DNA of 64,000 nt, taken from Paenibacillus_E oryzisoli_A (GTDB lineage: Bacteria; Bacillota; Bacilli; Paenibacillales; NBRC-103111). Shown here piece after piece: positions 17,422 to 25,726 of the stretch. Position numbers and translations under genes: made by a program. Where the stretch lies: positions 124,001 to 188,000 of the forward strand of contig NZ_JBCMUN010000014.1 of assembly GCF_050467285.1 (NCBI RefSeq), read 5' to 3'. Numbering within the stretch: position 1 is the stretch's first letter; each line of letters begins with the position of its first letter. The notes beneath the pieces were generated by a model. The model ran no database searches and had not been told where the DNA came from. It worked only from the letters and a program-made list of their open reading frames with translations.

Positions 17422-19245
17422 TTAACCTGTCGGCGTGAACCATATTTTCCGAAAATCAACCCATCCCAAATCGTTAATGCTGAGCCCTTTGACCGAATCA
17501 TGGTACGTCGTTTGCTGCGAACGGTGCAGTACGAAAAGGAACGATTTGCTCGCCTGAAGCTCCTCGACCAGCTCGTGCAGCAGCGCAATGCGCATTTCCT
17601 CGTCAGGAACCATCATAATGCGGTCGATCGCCTCATCCACCCGCTTCTTCTCCACCGGCTCTAAATGTGCACGTACGTAACTGTTGGCTTCTTTGAGCGT
17701 TTGGATGATATGCAAGTCATAATTGCTCTCCATACAAATGTGGTAAAAGATGAAATCCGCCTCATTCACGACTTCCAGTTTCATCATATCCGCTTCGCTG
17801 CGAACAATGATGTCTACAGGAATCCCCGCTTTGCCGCTTTGCTTGCGGATCCATGCCGCATCCTCCGTGTTATTCCCATACACATACATTCGGAGCCGTT
17901 CTCCTTTGTAACCGATCTCAGCTAGCAGCCGCTTCGCCCGTTCAACATCCGTCTGCAAGGCAGGCCCGTAATCCATGTTTCGATCCGGCAAAAAGCTCCT
18001 CGCGGGCGCCTCCCGAAAGCCGCCCAGCTCCTGAATCATCCCTTCCCGATCCAGAATCAGATTGATCGCTTGACGGAACGCCAGCTGCCGCTGCGGCCCT
18101 TGCCGATTCTGATTAAAGGTGAGCAGACTGCAGCCCATAATCGACTGTTTGATCTGATGCCACTCCGCGTCTTTGCCGACGGCTCCGACCGGCTTCTGAT
18201 TCGTCTCCATATTGACCAGCACTTGCACGCGCTCCCAGCTTTGCTGCGCCTCGGATAACTCCATAGGGAGCCGCCAGAGCTCAATTTGATCAATCTGCGG
18301 CCTGACGCCAAAATAGCTGTCAAATGCGCTCAGCTTACAGATATAGTCGTCGTTGCGCTCGAGGCGGAACGGTCCTGTCCCGATCGGCATGCGCCCGAAA
18401 ATGTCCACATGATCTTTGTAAATCTCCTCAGGGACAACCGCCATGGAGGAATGCGCCAATTGCTGTAAAAACAGCACATTGGGTTGCTTCAGCTCGATCG
18501 TGAGCGCGTACCGATTCAGCATCGACAGCGACTCGATCCCAGCCGTCATCCAGCCTTGGCAAGCGGCTTCGCCCATTTTTTGCAAACGTTCCAGCGAGTA
18601 CAGCACGTCCTGTGCCGTCATTTCCCGGCCATGGTGAAACAATACCCCTTTGCGCAAATAAAACGTGTAATGCAGACCCTCCCTACTAACTTGCCAATAA
18701 TGCGCCAAATGGGGCTCAATCACTTTCTTTTGCGAATTGTACTGCACTAACGTATCGAAGATCTGGTTCATCATATGAAAATCGAACGCATAGAAGCACT
18801 GCGCCGGGTCCAGCGTCACGATCCATTTGTACACGGGAAAACGCAGTGTGTCCTTGAGTCTCGTCTCATGCTCTACCGTCTTATAGCCAAAAAAGCCGAA
18901 CAACCACTCCACAAAGGAGTCCTGCAATGCTTCTCCCTTGCCAAGTTGGTGGATCAGCTCGATCGATCCTTTATAGTCGCCACTGCTGGCCAATTCCATC
19001 GCTTGCTTGGCAATCATATCCTCTGCGGATACGAGGAACGTCAGCTCCGACACATTGCCTCGCCCGCGTCCCGGTTTCCAGGATATCCATTGCTGCTCGC
19101 ACATTTTTTTCAGCAAAAGCTTCACATTTCGTGTAGAGCAATACAATCTGGCTGCGATTTCTTCCAGCGTAATGGCCTGCGGTTTGTGCTCGATACCATG
19201 TTCAAAGCTGGCTCTCAGCTCAAGAAAATGATTCAGTATTTGCAT
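17422..19245 (-). CDS. SgrR-like regulator (HTH plus solute-binding domain)
   Basis: A 607-residue regulator. Residues 1-120 match the SgrR N-terminal domain with a winged helix (ITLEEIAARLYCSTRNVKLLLKKM). Residues 160-590 are an SBP_bac_5-type solute-binding domain (FDTLVQYN, HYWQVSREGLHYTFYLRKGVLFHHG, PIGTGPFRL), here cytoplasmic, with no signal peptide. SgrR proteins bind a small ligand and control sugar-phosphate stress or transport genes; the ligand here is unknown. The ATG follows CAGGAGGTTGAGCG. In Bacillales such genes often sit beside a transporter they control, but none is seen here. Confidence 0.88.
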   Translation of the reverse strand: MQILNHFLELRASFEHGIEHKPQAITLEEIAARLYCSTRNVKLLLKKMCEQQWISWKPGRGRGNVSELTFLVSAEDMIAKQAMELASSGDYKGSIELIHQLGKGEALQDSFVEWLFGFFGYKTVEHETRLKDTLRFPVYKWIVTLDPAQCFYAFDFHMMNQIFDTLVQYNSQKKVIEPHLAHYWQVSREGLHYTFYLRKGVLFHHGREMTAQDVLYSLERLQKMGEAACQGWMTAGIESLSMLNRYALTIELKQPNVLFLQQLAHSSMAVVPEEIYKDHVDIFGRMPIGTGPFRLERNDDYICKLSAFDSYFGVRPQIDQIELWRLPMELSEAQQSWERVQVLVNMETNQKPVGAVGKDAEWHQIKQSIMGCSLLTFNQNRQGPQRQLAFRQAINLILDREGMIQELGGFREAPARSFLPDRNMDYGPALQTDVERAKRLLAEIGYKGERLRMYVYGNNTEDAAWIRKQSGKAGIPVDIIVRSEADMMKLEVVNEADFIFYHICMESNYDLHIIQTLKEANSYVRAHLEPVEKKRVDEAIDRIMMVPDEEMRIALLHELVEELQASKSFLFVLHRSQQTTYHDSVKGLSINDLGWVDFRKIWFTPTG

Positions 19246-19359
19246 CGCTCAACCTCCTGAATAAAAGGGGAAATCATTGAAGTGAATTATACACTTTTTG
19301 TTCCCCTTATTCTAGTTGTAAACTAAACACATCAGGAAATGAAAGGAAGTTGAAATCAC

Positions 19360-19509
19360 ATGCAACCTACAGACCTTTATGTATCGGAAAAATTAATGGA
19401 GTGGCAGCAGCAGGATTTGGCGAGCACAGCCGCCGAGCACTGGAAATGGAAAGCCGTCCGCAAAAGAAAAGTATACGTCCTCTTAGCTAGCCTGCTCTTT
19501 TGGCTGTAA
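19360..19509 (+). CDS. 49-residue small protein
   Basis: MQPTDLYVSEKLMEWQQQDL... ending in KRKVYVLLASLLFWL: an amphipathic helix followed by a short hydrophobic C-terminus. A GAAAGGAAG ribosome site precedes the ATG. Short proteins with this opening pattern (M..xELYxSEKLM) are common in Paenibacillus, with no known role. It is divergent from the SgrR-like gene. Its 3' end overlaps the VanZ gene by 23 bp in a convergent arrangement. Confidence 0.6.
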   Translation: MQPTDLYVSEKLMEWQQQDLASTAAEHWKWKAVRKRKVYVLLASLLFWL

Positions 19510-20002
19510 GCCTTGTTTTGCGGCGCATGACGAGCCACACGATGGCAACTGCCAAAAGAATGCCCACCGCATCCACCGCGACATCGATCGGGTGCCCTGT
19601 TCGATCTTTTACGAACGTCTGATGCCACTCATCCGTCGCCGCATAAACGATAGAGATTAGGAAGGAGGTGCCTAACGCCATGTTCAGTCTCAACGGCTTC
19701 GCCAAACAGGCAATGGACCACAGCAGGGCCAGAAGCGCATATTCGCTGACATGCCCTGCTTTTCTTATGAAAAATTCAATCGCATTGATCGGATCCTGCC
19801 AAGAAATCCATTGACCGTCATAATGAAAAGACAAATGAGGAAAATGTTTGAGCTGCTGCTCGGAGAGCTTGGATTCGAGGAAAGGCCGAAGGCTTTGCTG
19901 CTGGTACGTTTCCGCAGACTTCATATAAATAAACGCCATCCATAAGAGCGCGGCTGCTAGAAACACATAGAATACCGCTTTGGATCCGACTTTCTTCGTC
20001 AT
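19487..20002 (-). CDS. VanZ family membrane protein
   Basis: A 171-residue protein with four or five membrane helices and the VanZ signature RKAGHVSEYALLALL followed by ATDEWHQTFVKDRTGHPIDVAVDAVG. VanZ proteins are linked to low-level teicoplanin resistance in VanA clusters, but most genomic copies, including this lone one, have no proven resistance role. It is 13 bp downstream of the small membrane-protein gene at 20016 on the same strand, likely the same operon. Confidence 0.88.
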   Translation of the reverse strand: MTKKVGSKAVFYVFLAAALLWMAFIYMKSAETYQQQSLRPFLESKLSEQQLKHFPHLSFHYDGQWISWQDPINAIEFFIRKAGHVSEYALLALLWSIACLAKPLRLNMALGTSFLISIVYAATDEWHQTFVKDRTGHPIDVAVDAVGILLAVAIVWLVMRRKTRLTAKRAG

Positions 20003-20015
20003 GTCCGCCCTCCAT

Positions 20016-20303
20016 CTAGCTGTTCATTTTCTTGCGGATGCTGAACAGCGCGAAAAATTCAATCACCATCACATTCACGGCTGATACCCCGTAGAACGCC
20101 ATCCCGAACATCATCTGGAACTTGTCCGTCGTAACCGACTTCCACCAGAACGCCGCCGCCAACGTCAGCACAATATTCAAGACTGTCGTCACCCAAAAGG
20201 AGAAGCCCAGCCGATTCGTTTTACGCATGAGGCCTACGCCCAACACGAACGGAACTACGAAAGCGATCCCCAAGAAAACCCAGTACAACACTGCATTCGA
20301 CAC
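20016..20303 (-). CDS. Three-helix membrane protein of unknown function
   Basis: A 95-residue protein with hydrophobic segments at about 5-24, 32-52 and 64-88 and a basic C-terminus. No family recognised with confidence. An AGGAGTGAAGATAAGGTGTCG stretch around the start supports initiation at 20303. It is the first gene of a probable pair with VanZ. Confidence 0.7.
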   Translation of the reverse strand: MSNAVLYWVFLGIAFVVPFVLGVGLMRKTNRLGFSFWVTTVLNIVLTLAAAFWWKSVTTDKFQMMFGMAFYGVSAVNVMVIEFFALFSIRKKMNS

Positions 20304-20389
20304 CTTATCTTCACTCCTACGAGAACGATAGTTTATGTTACTAGGTTAGCATGAATCGGCGCCGGAAAACAACGTTTGCAAAAACGGAC

Positions 20390-20419
20390 TTGACTTGTCT
20401 TCAACTGTGCCTGTATAAT
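20390..20419 (+). promoter_or_regulatory. SigA-type promoter of the tRNA-Ala gene
   Basis: TTGACT, 18-nt spacer, TATAAT, ending 29 nt before the mature tRNA 5' end. Confidence 0.8.
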
Positions 20420-20448
20420 ACAAAAAGTCGGCATCACGACAACGACAT

Positions 20449-20521
20449 GGGGCCTTAGCTCAGCTGGGAGAGCGCATCGCTGGCAGCGATGAGGTCAGGG
20501 GTTCGATCCCCCTAGGCTCCA
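20449..20521 (+). tRNA. tRNA-Ala (GGC)
   Basis: A 73-nt cloverleaf. The acceptor GGGGCCT pairs with AGGCTCC (one wobble), the D-arm is GCTC...GAGC, the anticodon stem CATCG/CGATG encloses loop CTGGCAG (anticodon GGC), and the T-arm is AGGGG TTCGATC CCCCT, with discriminator A; CCA is not encoded. Its 3' 42 nt are also the left attachment site of the inserted element. The native 3' flank and terminator now lie after the right repeat at 56,241. Confidence 0.97.
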
Positions 20522-20523
20522 TA
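20480..20523 (+). repeat. attL: 44-bp direct repeat in the tRNA-Ala 3' end
   Basis: The sequence from the anticodon loop to three bases past the tRNA is repeated exactly at 56198-56241. It keeps the tRNA gene intact after insertion, the usual strategy of tRNA-targeting integrases. Confidence 0.95.
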
Positions 20524-20526
20524 ATG

Positions 20527-20563
20527 AAGAACCCTTGTATATCAAGGGTTCTTTGCTTTTTTA
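20527..20563 (+). terminator. Element-derived terminator of the tRNA transcript
   Basis: AAGAACCCTTG / CAAGGGTTCTT, an 11-bp stem followed by TTGCTTTTTT. It lies just inside the element and replaces the host terminator displaced to 56250. Confidence 0.85.
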
Positions 20564-20594
20564 TGAATGTTAACGAATCGTCATTAAACCAGTC

Positions 20595-20625
20595 TGGTAA
20601 CAATTCGGTAACATATGGTAAAATA
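20595..20625 (+). promoter_or_regulatory. Left arm-type repeats of the integrase
   Basis: TGGTAACAATT, CGGTAACATA and TGGTAAAATA follow each other at about 11-bp steps. The same motif occurs three times inside the right end (56050-56080). Matching short repeats at both ends fit integrase arm-binding sites. Confidence 0.6.
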
Positions 20626-20700
20626 ATACTCATGAATACGAGAAATAATCAGCAATAACAATGAGATAATAAAAAAGAACAAGCCCAAAGCCTGTTCTAG

Positions 20701-21888
20701 TTATTTATCGCTTATTTCATCTCTGAATTTCTTTAGCACTGCCTTTTGCATACCGGGCAACAAGTGTGAATAAATATCCAACGTTACTCGTGTGGAACTG
20801 TGACCTAATCGGAATGATAAGGATTTTATGTCTGCACCGGATTTGACACTTAAACTTGCGTGACTGTGGCGAAGTTCATGGTATGTAACCCGTGTTACTC
20901 CAGCCTTATCTATGATTCGATATAAGCTGCGTCTTAAATTGCTCGGATTCATTGGCGTTCCAATATTGGTTGGACAGACCAAATTCATGTCTTGATAAAG
21001 ATCACCAGTGAGCTCTTTGTCCTTTTCAATCCGTCGCTTTTGGGCTCTAAGGACTTCAACTATTTCTTCATCAATTTCCACAGGGCGCTTTCCTGCATCC
21101 GTTTTCGTTCCATCGCTGACAGCGCAATCGTCTTCCTCATGGTCAAGCGTGCGAACAATGTAGATGACTTGATTATCTAAGTCAACATCACCCCATGTCA
21201 AACCAAGCGTTTCAGCCTGCCGTAAGCCGCAGAATATGGCGAGATAAACTGCACAATATATCTGGTCTCCTTTTGCCGCGTTTAGGAATAAATTAACTTC
21301 GTCCGGCTTTAGAATATTGTGGTTAGCTTGTTTTGCCTTGGGGGATTCGATTTGCGATGCGATATCGCGAGGGATTCTTTCATCACGGTAGGCTTGAATT
21401 AATGCCATCTTTAATACTTTATGTGTATCATGGACAGTTCGGCTAGATAATTTCTTGTTAGTAGTGACTTTCTCTTTGCCGTTGAAAATTACTTTATTTT
21501 TCTTTTTGAGCGCCCTATAGAAGTCATGAACATCATCCTTGGTTAGATTGAAAAGCTCAATATGTCCGATTTCTTCGATAATGTGCTTAGCCCGATCTGT
21601 GTAAGATTGAAGTGTCTTCTTCTTAAGGCTAAGTTCCTTATCACCAAGCCATTTTTCAACCCATTCCTTTAATGTAATTTTTGTTGGTTTAATGTACTTT
21701 CCTTTCATTTGTTTATCTTTTGTATCGATTAAATCTTTATAGGCGTCCTCGGGATTTGAATAACTCTTAGATTTATCTTGTTTCCTTTTCCCTGTTTTGG
21801 GGTCGGTCGTTGAAATTAAAAAATAGTATGATTTCGTCTTTGTATCCTTGCGTTCGTATACGCCTGGGTATTTTTTCGTTCGTGCCAT
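20701..21888 (-). CDS. int: Tyrosine recombinase, the integrase of the element
   Basis: A 395-residue phage-type integrase: an N-terminal AP2-like arm-binding domain (1-60: YPGVYERKDTKTKSYYFLI), a SAM-like core-binding domain (about 65-165) and a catalytic domain (about 180-390) with Arg in GLRQAETLGL, the HELRHSH box, GHSSTRVTL and the nucleophile Tyr in DIYSHLL. It would insert and excise the element at the tRNA-Ala repeat. It is transcribed toward the left end, whose terminator it faces. All catalytic residues appear intact. Confidence 0.95.
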   Translation of the reverse strand: MARTKKYPGVYERKDTKTKSYYFLISTTDPKTGKRKQDKSKSYSNPEDAYKDLIDTKDKQMKGKYIKPTKITLKEWVEKWLGDKELSLKKKTLQSYTDRAKHIIEEIGHIELFNLTKDDVHDFYRALKKKNKVIFNGKEKVTTNKKLSSRTVHDTHKVLKMALIQAYRDERIPRDIASQIESPKAKQANHNILKPDEVNLFLNAAKGDQIYCAVYLAIFCGLRQAETLGLTWGDVDLDNQVIYIVRTLDHEEDDCAVSDGTKTDAGKRPVEIDEEIVEVLRAQKRRIEKDKELTGDLYQDMNLVCPTNIGTPMNPSNLRRSLYRIIDKAGVTRVTYHELRHSHASLSVKSGADIKSLSFRLGHSSTRVTLDIYSHLLPGMQKAVLKKFRDEISDK

Positions 21889-21937
21889 GTTATAATTACG
21901 CTCCCAATTAATTTGTATGTTTCTTTGCGTTCAGAGT

Positions 21938-22294
21938 TCAAATTTCTCCACGCCGGATCTTGCATGCTTGGATGAACACCTCGAACAGCTCGAATCCCCA
22001 AGTGCCTAGCGAGAGATACAAAGAGAACTCATCGAAATTGTTGTACAAATGAATTCCAGCCTGAACCAATTGCCGATAACCGTTCGAAAGTCCTGATTTG
22101 TCACAGTTCTCGTCAAAGAACCAGTCAAACGGTCCATTTCCATCAATTACGGGATTTCCGTTGCAATAGTGATAGATAACCGGATTTGAAACGATGTAAA
22201 AGCCTGTTTGATATTCCTTGTCCACGGTTGCAATGGGGTATTTCCCGAGCAAGAAATTAAAGTTACGTTCATGTTCTTCGTTTACAAAGTACAT
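21938..22294 (-). CDS. DUF2538-like protein
   Basis: A 118-residue protein starting MYFVNEEHERNFNFLL, the opening of DUF2538 proteins found in staphylococcal and bacillar mobile elements; no function is known. Tryptophan- and aromatic-rich, soluble, complete by length. It is upstream of the integrase on the same strand. The ribosome site AGGAATC is modest. The stretch 22320-22490 between this gene and the next shows no convincing gene. Confidence 0.65.
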   Translation of the reverse strand: MYFVNEEHERNFNFLLGKYPIATVDKEYQTGFYIVSNPVIYHYCNGNPVIDGNGPFDWFFDENCDKSGLSNGYRQLVQAGIHLYNNFDEFSLYLSLGTWGFELFEVFIQACKIRRGEI

Positions 22295-22489
22295 TTTGAT
22301 TCCTCCATATTGTCTTTTTTTTATTACCTGACTTGCTAGAAGTCAGGGTGCACTCTACACGTTTCAAAACGAGCAGAGCATGTGCCACTGCGAAAACAGC
22401 GGACAATTGAAGCGGTTTTGCATATGATATCTGGGAAAAGTGACTTGTCAATAAAATTTCCGTACCCGCATTAAAATGCTTGAAAGTCA

Positions 22490-22672
22490 TTAAGAATCCG
22501 GTCCATCAAACCAGTCCAGAAATGTTTTTTTGCTAATAAAAATTCTTCGACCGGCTTTAACAGTAGGGATTTTTCCGTTTTTGATAAGCTCATAAGTCTG
22601 TATTCTGCCAATATTAAGAAAAGATTTAATGTCTTCTGCTGTCATTTGCTCGGGCAGTTCATTGCGATCCAT
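22490..22672 (-). CDS. Excisionase-like helix-turn-helix protein, copy 1
   Basis: A 60-residue MerR-like/Xis-type DNA-binding protein: MTAEDIKSFLNIGRIQTYELIKNGKIPTVK (helix-turn-helix) then AGRRIFISKKTFLDWF (wing and helix). Such proteins direct integrases toward excision or act as small regulators. The ATG follows AGGAGGAATTTAA. It is about half identical to the next protein upstream, so the two arose by duplication. Confidence 0.85.
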   Translation of the reverse strand: MDRNELPEQMTAEDIKSFLNIGRIQTYELIKNGKIPTVKAGRRIFISKKTFLDWFDGPDS

Positions 22673-22778
22673 TTAAATTCCTCCTATAAATTTTATGAAA
22701 AGGCAGCAGGAATGCTGCGGGAGTTATCTTTATTAGTGGTGGACTTCCCCCGCAAGGAGGGAAGCCTTCAGCGAAATA

Positions 22779-22988
22779 TTAAGAAGCTTCCGTACCTTCA
22801 AACCATTTCAAGAAGCCCTTTTTACTGATGCGAATGCTTCTGCCGATTTTAACGCTGCGAAATTGTTCCGTTTTGATTAATTCGTATGCCTGTACTCTTC
22901 CAATATCAAGAAACGATTGTATGTCCTCAGCCCTCAATACCTCGGGCAGTTCATCAGGATTCATATATTTTTTGCTTCTTCTTGCCAT
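22779..22988 (-). CDS. Excisionase-like helix-turn-helix protein, copy 2
   Basis: A 69-residue protein paralogous to the 22490 gene: LRAEDIQSFLDIGRVQAYELIK, then IGRSIRISKKGFLKWFEG. The start at MARRSKKYMN follows GTGGAGGAAAAAAAGTA. A longer frame upstream to 23096 overlaps the neighbour and lacks a ribosome site. Role as above. Confidence 0.82.
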   Translation of the reverse strand: MARRSKKYMNPDELPEVLRAEDIQSFLDIGRVQAYELIKTEQFRSVKIGRSIRISKKGFLKWFEGTEAS

Positions 22989-23017
22989 TACTTTTTTTCC
23001 TCCACATTGAAAATTGT

Positions 23018-23272
23018 TCAGATGTTTAAAATTGAAGCTGATTGTCTTGCTATCTCTTTGATAAATGAATTTGGTTCTCCGTCTGACCTGTACCAATATC
23101 GATTTTCAGGGCAGTCTTCTTTGGAAAATGTAACGGGAATAATATTTGAACCGTCTCTGTAGATTGTTATCTCGTATCGGGACGGATCGTTCTCCAACTT
23201 TATAGCCAGAACATAATGCATTGTCTTTTTGTGCTGATAGTCGGCGGTAATTCCAGCGCTTGTTATTTTCAT
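23018..23272 (-). CDS. Small protein of unknown function
   Basis: An 84-residue protein (MKITSAGITADYQHKK...) with an alternating beta pattern and an aromatic-rich centre (ENRYWYRSDGEPNSF). No family recognised. A GAGG sits just before the ATG; a GTG two codons earlier is possible. It is 7 bp after the next upstream gene, in a run of small same-strand genes. Confidence 0.6.
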   Translation of the reverse strand: MKITSAGITADYQHKKTMHYVLAIKLENDPSRYEITIYRDGSNIIPVTFSKEDCPENRYWYRSDGEPNSFIKEIARQSASILNI

Positions 23273-23279
23273 TTGCACC

Positions 23280-23609
23280 TCATACGAAGAGTAATTGGAA
23301 TCTAATATCTGGATGATGGATAGCTTTTTGAATCAGTTCTTGAAAATATAAGAAGCTTCCGTCACTCCCGCCATCCTTCCAAACTAGGTCAAGTTTCATT
23401 ACGAAAGGTAATTCAGCCGTAGGCTTTGGATGTGGCTTAAACAGAGCAATGGGAACCGGCTCTTTATTTTTTCCTTTTCGGAGTAACAGGAAATACATGT
23501 CGGTATTATCAAGCTTGACTTCAACAGCTATATTTAATTTACTTGGAGGCAGCGAGAGCGCCTCTTCAAACGGGTTTGGTTCTACAAGGTGAATGTTTTT
23601 TATATTCAT
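23280..23609 (-). CDS. Small protein of unknown function
   Basis: A 109-residue protein with a proline-rich start (VEPNPFEEALSLPPSKLN) and a beta-rich body (VKLDNTDMYFLLLRKG, LVWKDGGSDGSFLYFQELIQ). It shares the layout of the 84-residue neighbour downstream (strands, a short polar loop, an amphipathic C-terminal helix), so they may be distant relatives. No function is known. RBS AGGAGATAAAAGCAAT before the ATG. Confidence 0.62.
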   Translation of the reverse strand: MNIKNIHLVEPNPFEEALSLPPSKLNIAVEVKLDNTDMYFLLLRKGKNKEPVPIALFKPHPKPTAELPFVMKLDLVWKDGGSDGSFLYFQELIQKAIHHPDIRFQLLFV

Positions 23610-23635
23610 ATTGCTTTTATCTCCTATATATTGAT

Positions 23636-23944
23636 CTAATTAACTTGATAGCGTTTAGTGATGTCATATATTGAGCGCCGTATATGGTCATCTTTCATCA
23701 GCTTTGCAAGGATCTTGAAATATCGCCATTCCTCATCCTCGCCTATCTCTGCAACGTCATATTGACCGTTGACAATGCTACCGCAGTTTCCTGACTCTAC
23801 TGGATAGCCTTTATACTTAATGATGTAGAAGAAGTGTTCGCATTCGCAGTTGTCGCACAAGTAGTGAATTTCAACGAAGATTCCCTTTCGATGCGTTTTT
23901 GCCTCAATGAATTTGCCATGATTTGCTATGGTGATGTTACGCAT
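23636..23944 (-). CDS. Small cysteine-motif protein of unknown function
   Basis: A 102-residue protein with a CDNCECEHFF cluster and a second Cys (GNCG), possibly metal-binding, followed by an acidic stretch and a C-terminal helix (RRSIYDITKRYQVN). No family recognised. The ribosome site AAAGGGGAACATGAACC precedes the ATG. It heads the run of small genes leading toward the integrase. Confidence 0.6.
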   Translation of the reverse strand: MRNITIANHGKFIEAKTHRKGIFVEIHYLCDNCECEHFFYIIKYKGYPVESGNCGSIVNGQYDVAEIGEDEEWRYFKILAKLMKDDHIRRSIYDITKRYQVN

Positions 23945-24006
23945 GGTTCATGTTCCCCTTTATTTTGATGGTATTTTGAGTTGTGAGATTAAGAAGCTCG
24001 GAGAAT

Positions 24007-24287
24007 CTAATGTTTTACATAAGTCTTTAGATATTCATCTCGAAAAATGGTTGTCCATTCAATCAAATCGTCAACGTCCTCATGATTGTGAGCAAGCTGA
24101 GTCCATGTTGAAAGAATCCTCTCCGATGGGGTGTATTTGTCATACTCAAAATCGATAATCAGCTTCTCATCTTGTACCGAAAGTCTGGCGTTACTAAATC
24201 TTGTTCTTCTTGTTGGAAATGCCGAGTCAAGTGATCAGCAAGCTGTTCTAAATCATTGAATTGATTGAATGTTGTTTTTGAAGTCAT
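24007..24287 (-). pseudogene. Frameshifted small gene
   Basis: A GGAGGTACTCAC ribosome site and ATG at 24287 open a frame reading MTSKTTFNQFNDLEQLADHL, which stops after 42 codons. The next frame continues without a break as NARLSVQDEKLIIDFEYDKY and ends IFRDEYLKTYVKH at 24007. The span of 281 nt is one base off a whole number of codons, with the shift near 24195-24215. The product would be about 93 residues of unknown function. A sequencing error or programmed shift cannot be excluded. Confidence 0.7.
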
Positions 24288-24772
24288 GTGAGTACCTCCG
24301 AAATTTGTTGGTTGATATATTGTCCTCGCAAGAGGAATTGTGATTTTGGCTGTTTTTCAAGCGTTTTTGCGCACAAAAAAACAGACCTGGAGTGCTCCGG
24401 GGAACATCGAAATGGTCTGCTCATGAGTTAGAACGCACGTAGATATAGAAGAAAACAGAGTCGTCATGTAGGTAGGCAAATATACAGCCAGCCCTACAGC
24501 TCGGGTTATCTTTATCTATAAGTTGCGTGTAATAATTTCATGATTGCTGATCGCAACAAGCGATCAGGTGACGATTTCGTTGTCCTATTCGGAACAACTT
24601 CAGGTCTGTTTAAGCCTCTTTTCGTTATAGGATCACAGCGCGTAGCTCGTGTCAAAGTTAATGTTGTATTGCTTACATGGATATAATAGCAAATCCGGGA
24701 AGTCGAATTCAAGGGGGGTTAGGAAAGGCTGTAAAATTTTTATGTATTAGCTGCCGCATGTGTACGGCAGCT
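24288..24772. other. Gene-free stretch
   Basis: No supported gene in about 485 bp. A weak inverted repeat (AACAGACC...GGTCTG, near 24370-24420) is present. The open frames here lack ribosome sites and family patterns. Confidence 0.5.
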
Positions 24773-25462
24773 TTATAGCACTTGTAAATATGGATTACTG
24801 CAGCTTTCGCTTAATAGATTTGTGTGTAATTGAACCCGGAGTCGAACTTCTGGAAGTTTTATAAGTCTTCGCAATATCACATACTCGTACCGCTCAGCTA
24901 CTCGTTTTTTTTCATATCGATAAGATGGATGATACCCCTTTAAATTTAAAGAAACATATCCATATGCCCGCCATTTGTCTATTCTGTACTCAATTTTATA
25001 TGGGGTGTCATGTCCTTTGAGCTGTACTACACAAGAGAGGGAATACCAATCACCCATTATTTCATCCTCCAGAACTTGAAGGTCCATTATCTCAAAGTTC
25101 TTGGTTTTTTCGATTTTTCCAGCTGCCAAGTCATATTCTTCCTCGATATCATGATTGGTTATGGCGATGCATTCCCCCTCATCACCGGACCAATGAGCAA
25201 AAATTCCCTCAACACTATTGATACCTTCGATGATCAAGTTCGGATTGCCGCTCCATTTTAGGTACAGGCGACCGCGATGAAAACCATTAGAAAATTCATC
25301 CTGCCTAGTGTAAAAGCAGTAGTTGATATATCCTTTCTCCTCCATCTTGTAGTATCCATCACTCGGGAAAAACACAAAATTTTGCCTTACACGAACACCA
25401 TTTTTTTGAATGGCACGGAATGCCTGATTAACTTGTTCTTTTGTAATTAGAGCTTCGAACAT
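24773..25462 (-). CDS. Protein of unknown function
   Basis: A 229-residue soluble protein, MFEALITKEQVNQAFRAIQK..., with mixed alpha/beta character and many aromatic residues (GYINYCFYTRQDEFSNGFHRG, WSGNPN). No family recognised. The RBS AAGGAGAGATACAATTTC precedes the ATG. Its leader contains one of the two copies of the 60-nt structured motif (25641-25702), about 180 nt upstream of the start. Confidence 0.65.
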   Translation of the reverse strand: MFEALITKEQVNQAFRAIQKNGVRVRQNFVFFPSDGYYKMEEKGYINYCFYTRQDEFSNGFHRGRLYLKWSGNPNLIIEGINSVEGIFAHWSGDEGECIAITNHDIEEEYDLAAGKIEKTKNFEIMDLQVLEDEIMGDWYSLSCVVQLKGHDTPYKIEYRIDKWRAYGYVSLNLKGYHPSYRYEKKRVAERYEYVILRRLIKLPEVRLRVQLHTNLLSESCSNPYLQVL

Positions 25463-25640
25463 GAAATTGTATCTCTCCTTTTGTTTTTGAACAATTGATA
25501 TTTGATTTCAAAAAAATTATTTGAACGCATTCCACTGGGTGGTATTAGCATGATTATCTCTTAGGAGTGGAGCAGATGGGTAGAAGTGGGTCTTGGAGTA
25601 TATTTCTGATTCACAATCCATAGGTAATTTATATTATAAG

Positions 25641-25702
25641 GTGTAGAACTTCCGGCGCTAGGCGGGAAGCCTACGAAAATGAAGTGAGCCGTAAATTACG
25701 GC
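25641..25702 (-). ncRNA. Structured intergenic motif, copy A (candidate leader RNA)
   Basis: A 62-nt segment about 80% identical to 26340-26400. Both hold a hairpin GCCGT/ACGGC here versus GCCGC/GCGGC in copy B (a compensatory base-pair change) and a second GTAG...CTAC helix enclosing a TTCC/GGAA stem. Each copy lies 155-180 nt upstream of a minus-strand gene. The strand is inferred from that position. Confidence 0.4.
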
Positions 25703-25726
25703 AAATAGTAATTGATGGTTGTATGC

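Noticed and set aside
22269..22490. 73-codon frame overlapping the end of an excisionase-like gene
   Set aside because: The overlapping start would allow coupling, but the protein is of low-complexity character and crosses into the DUF2538 gene; no family pattern.
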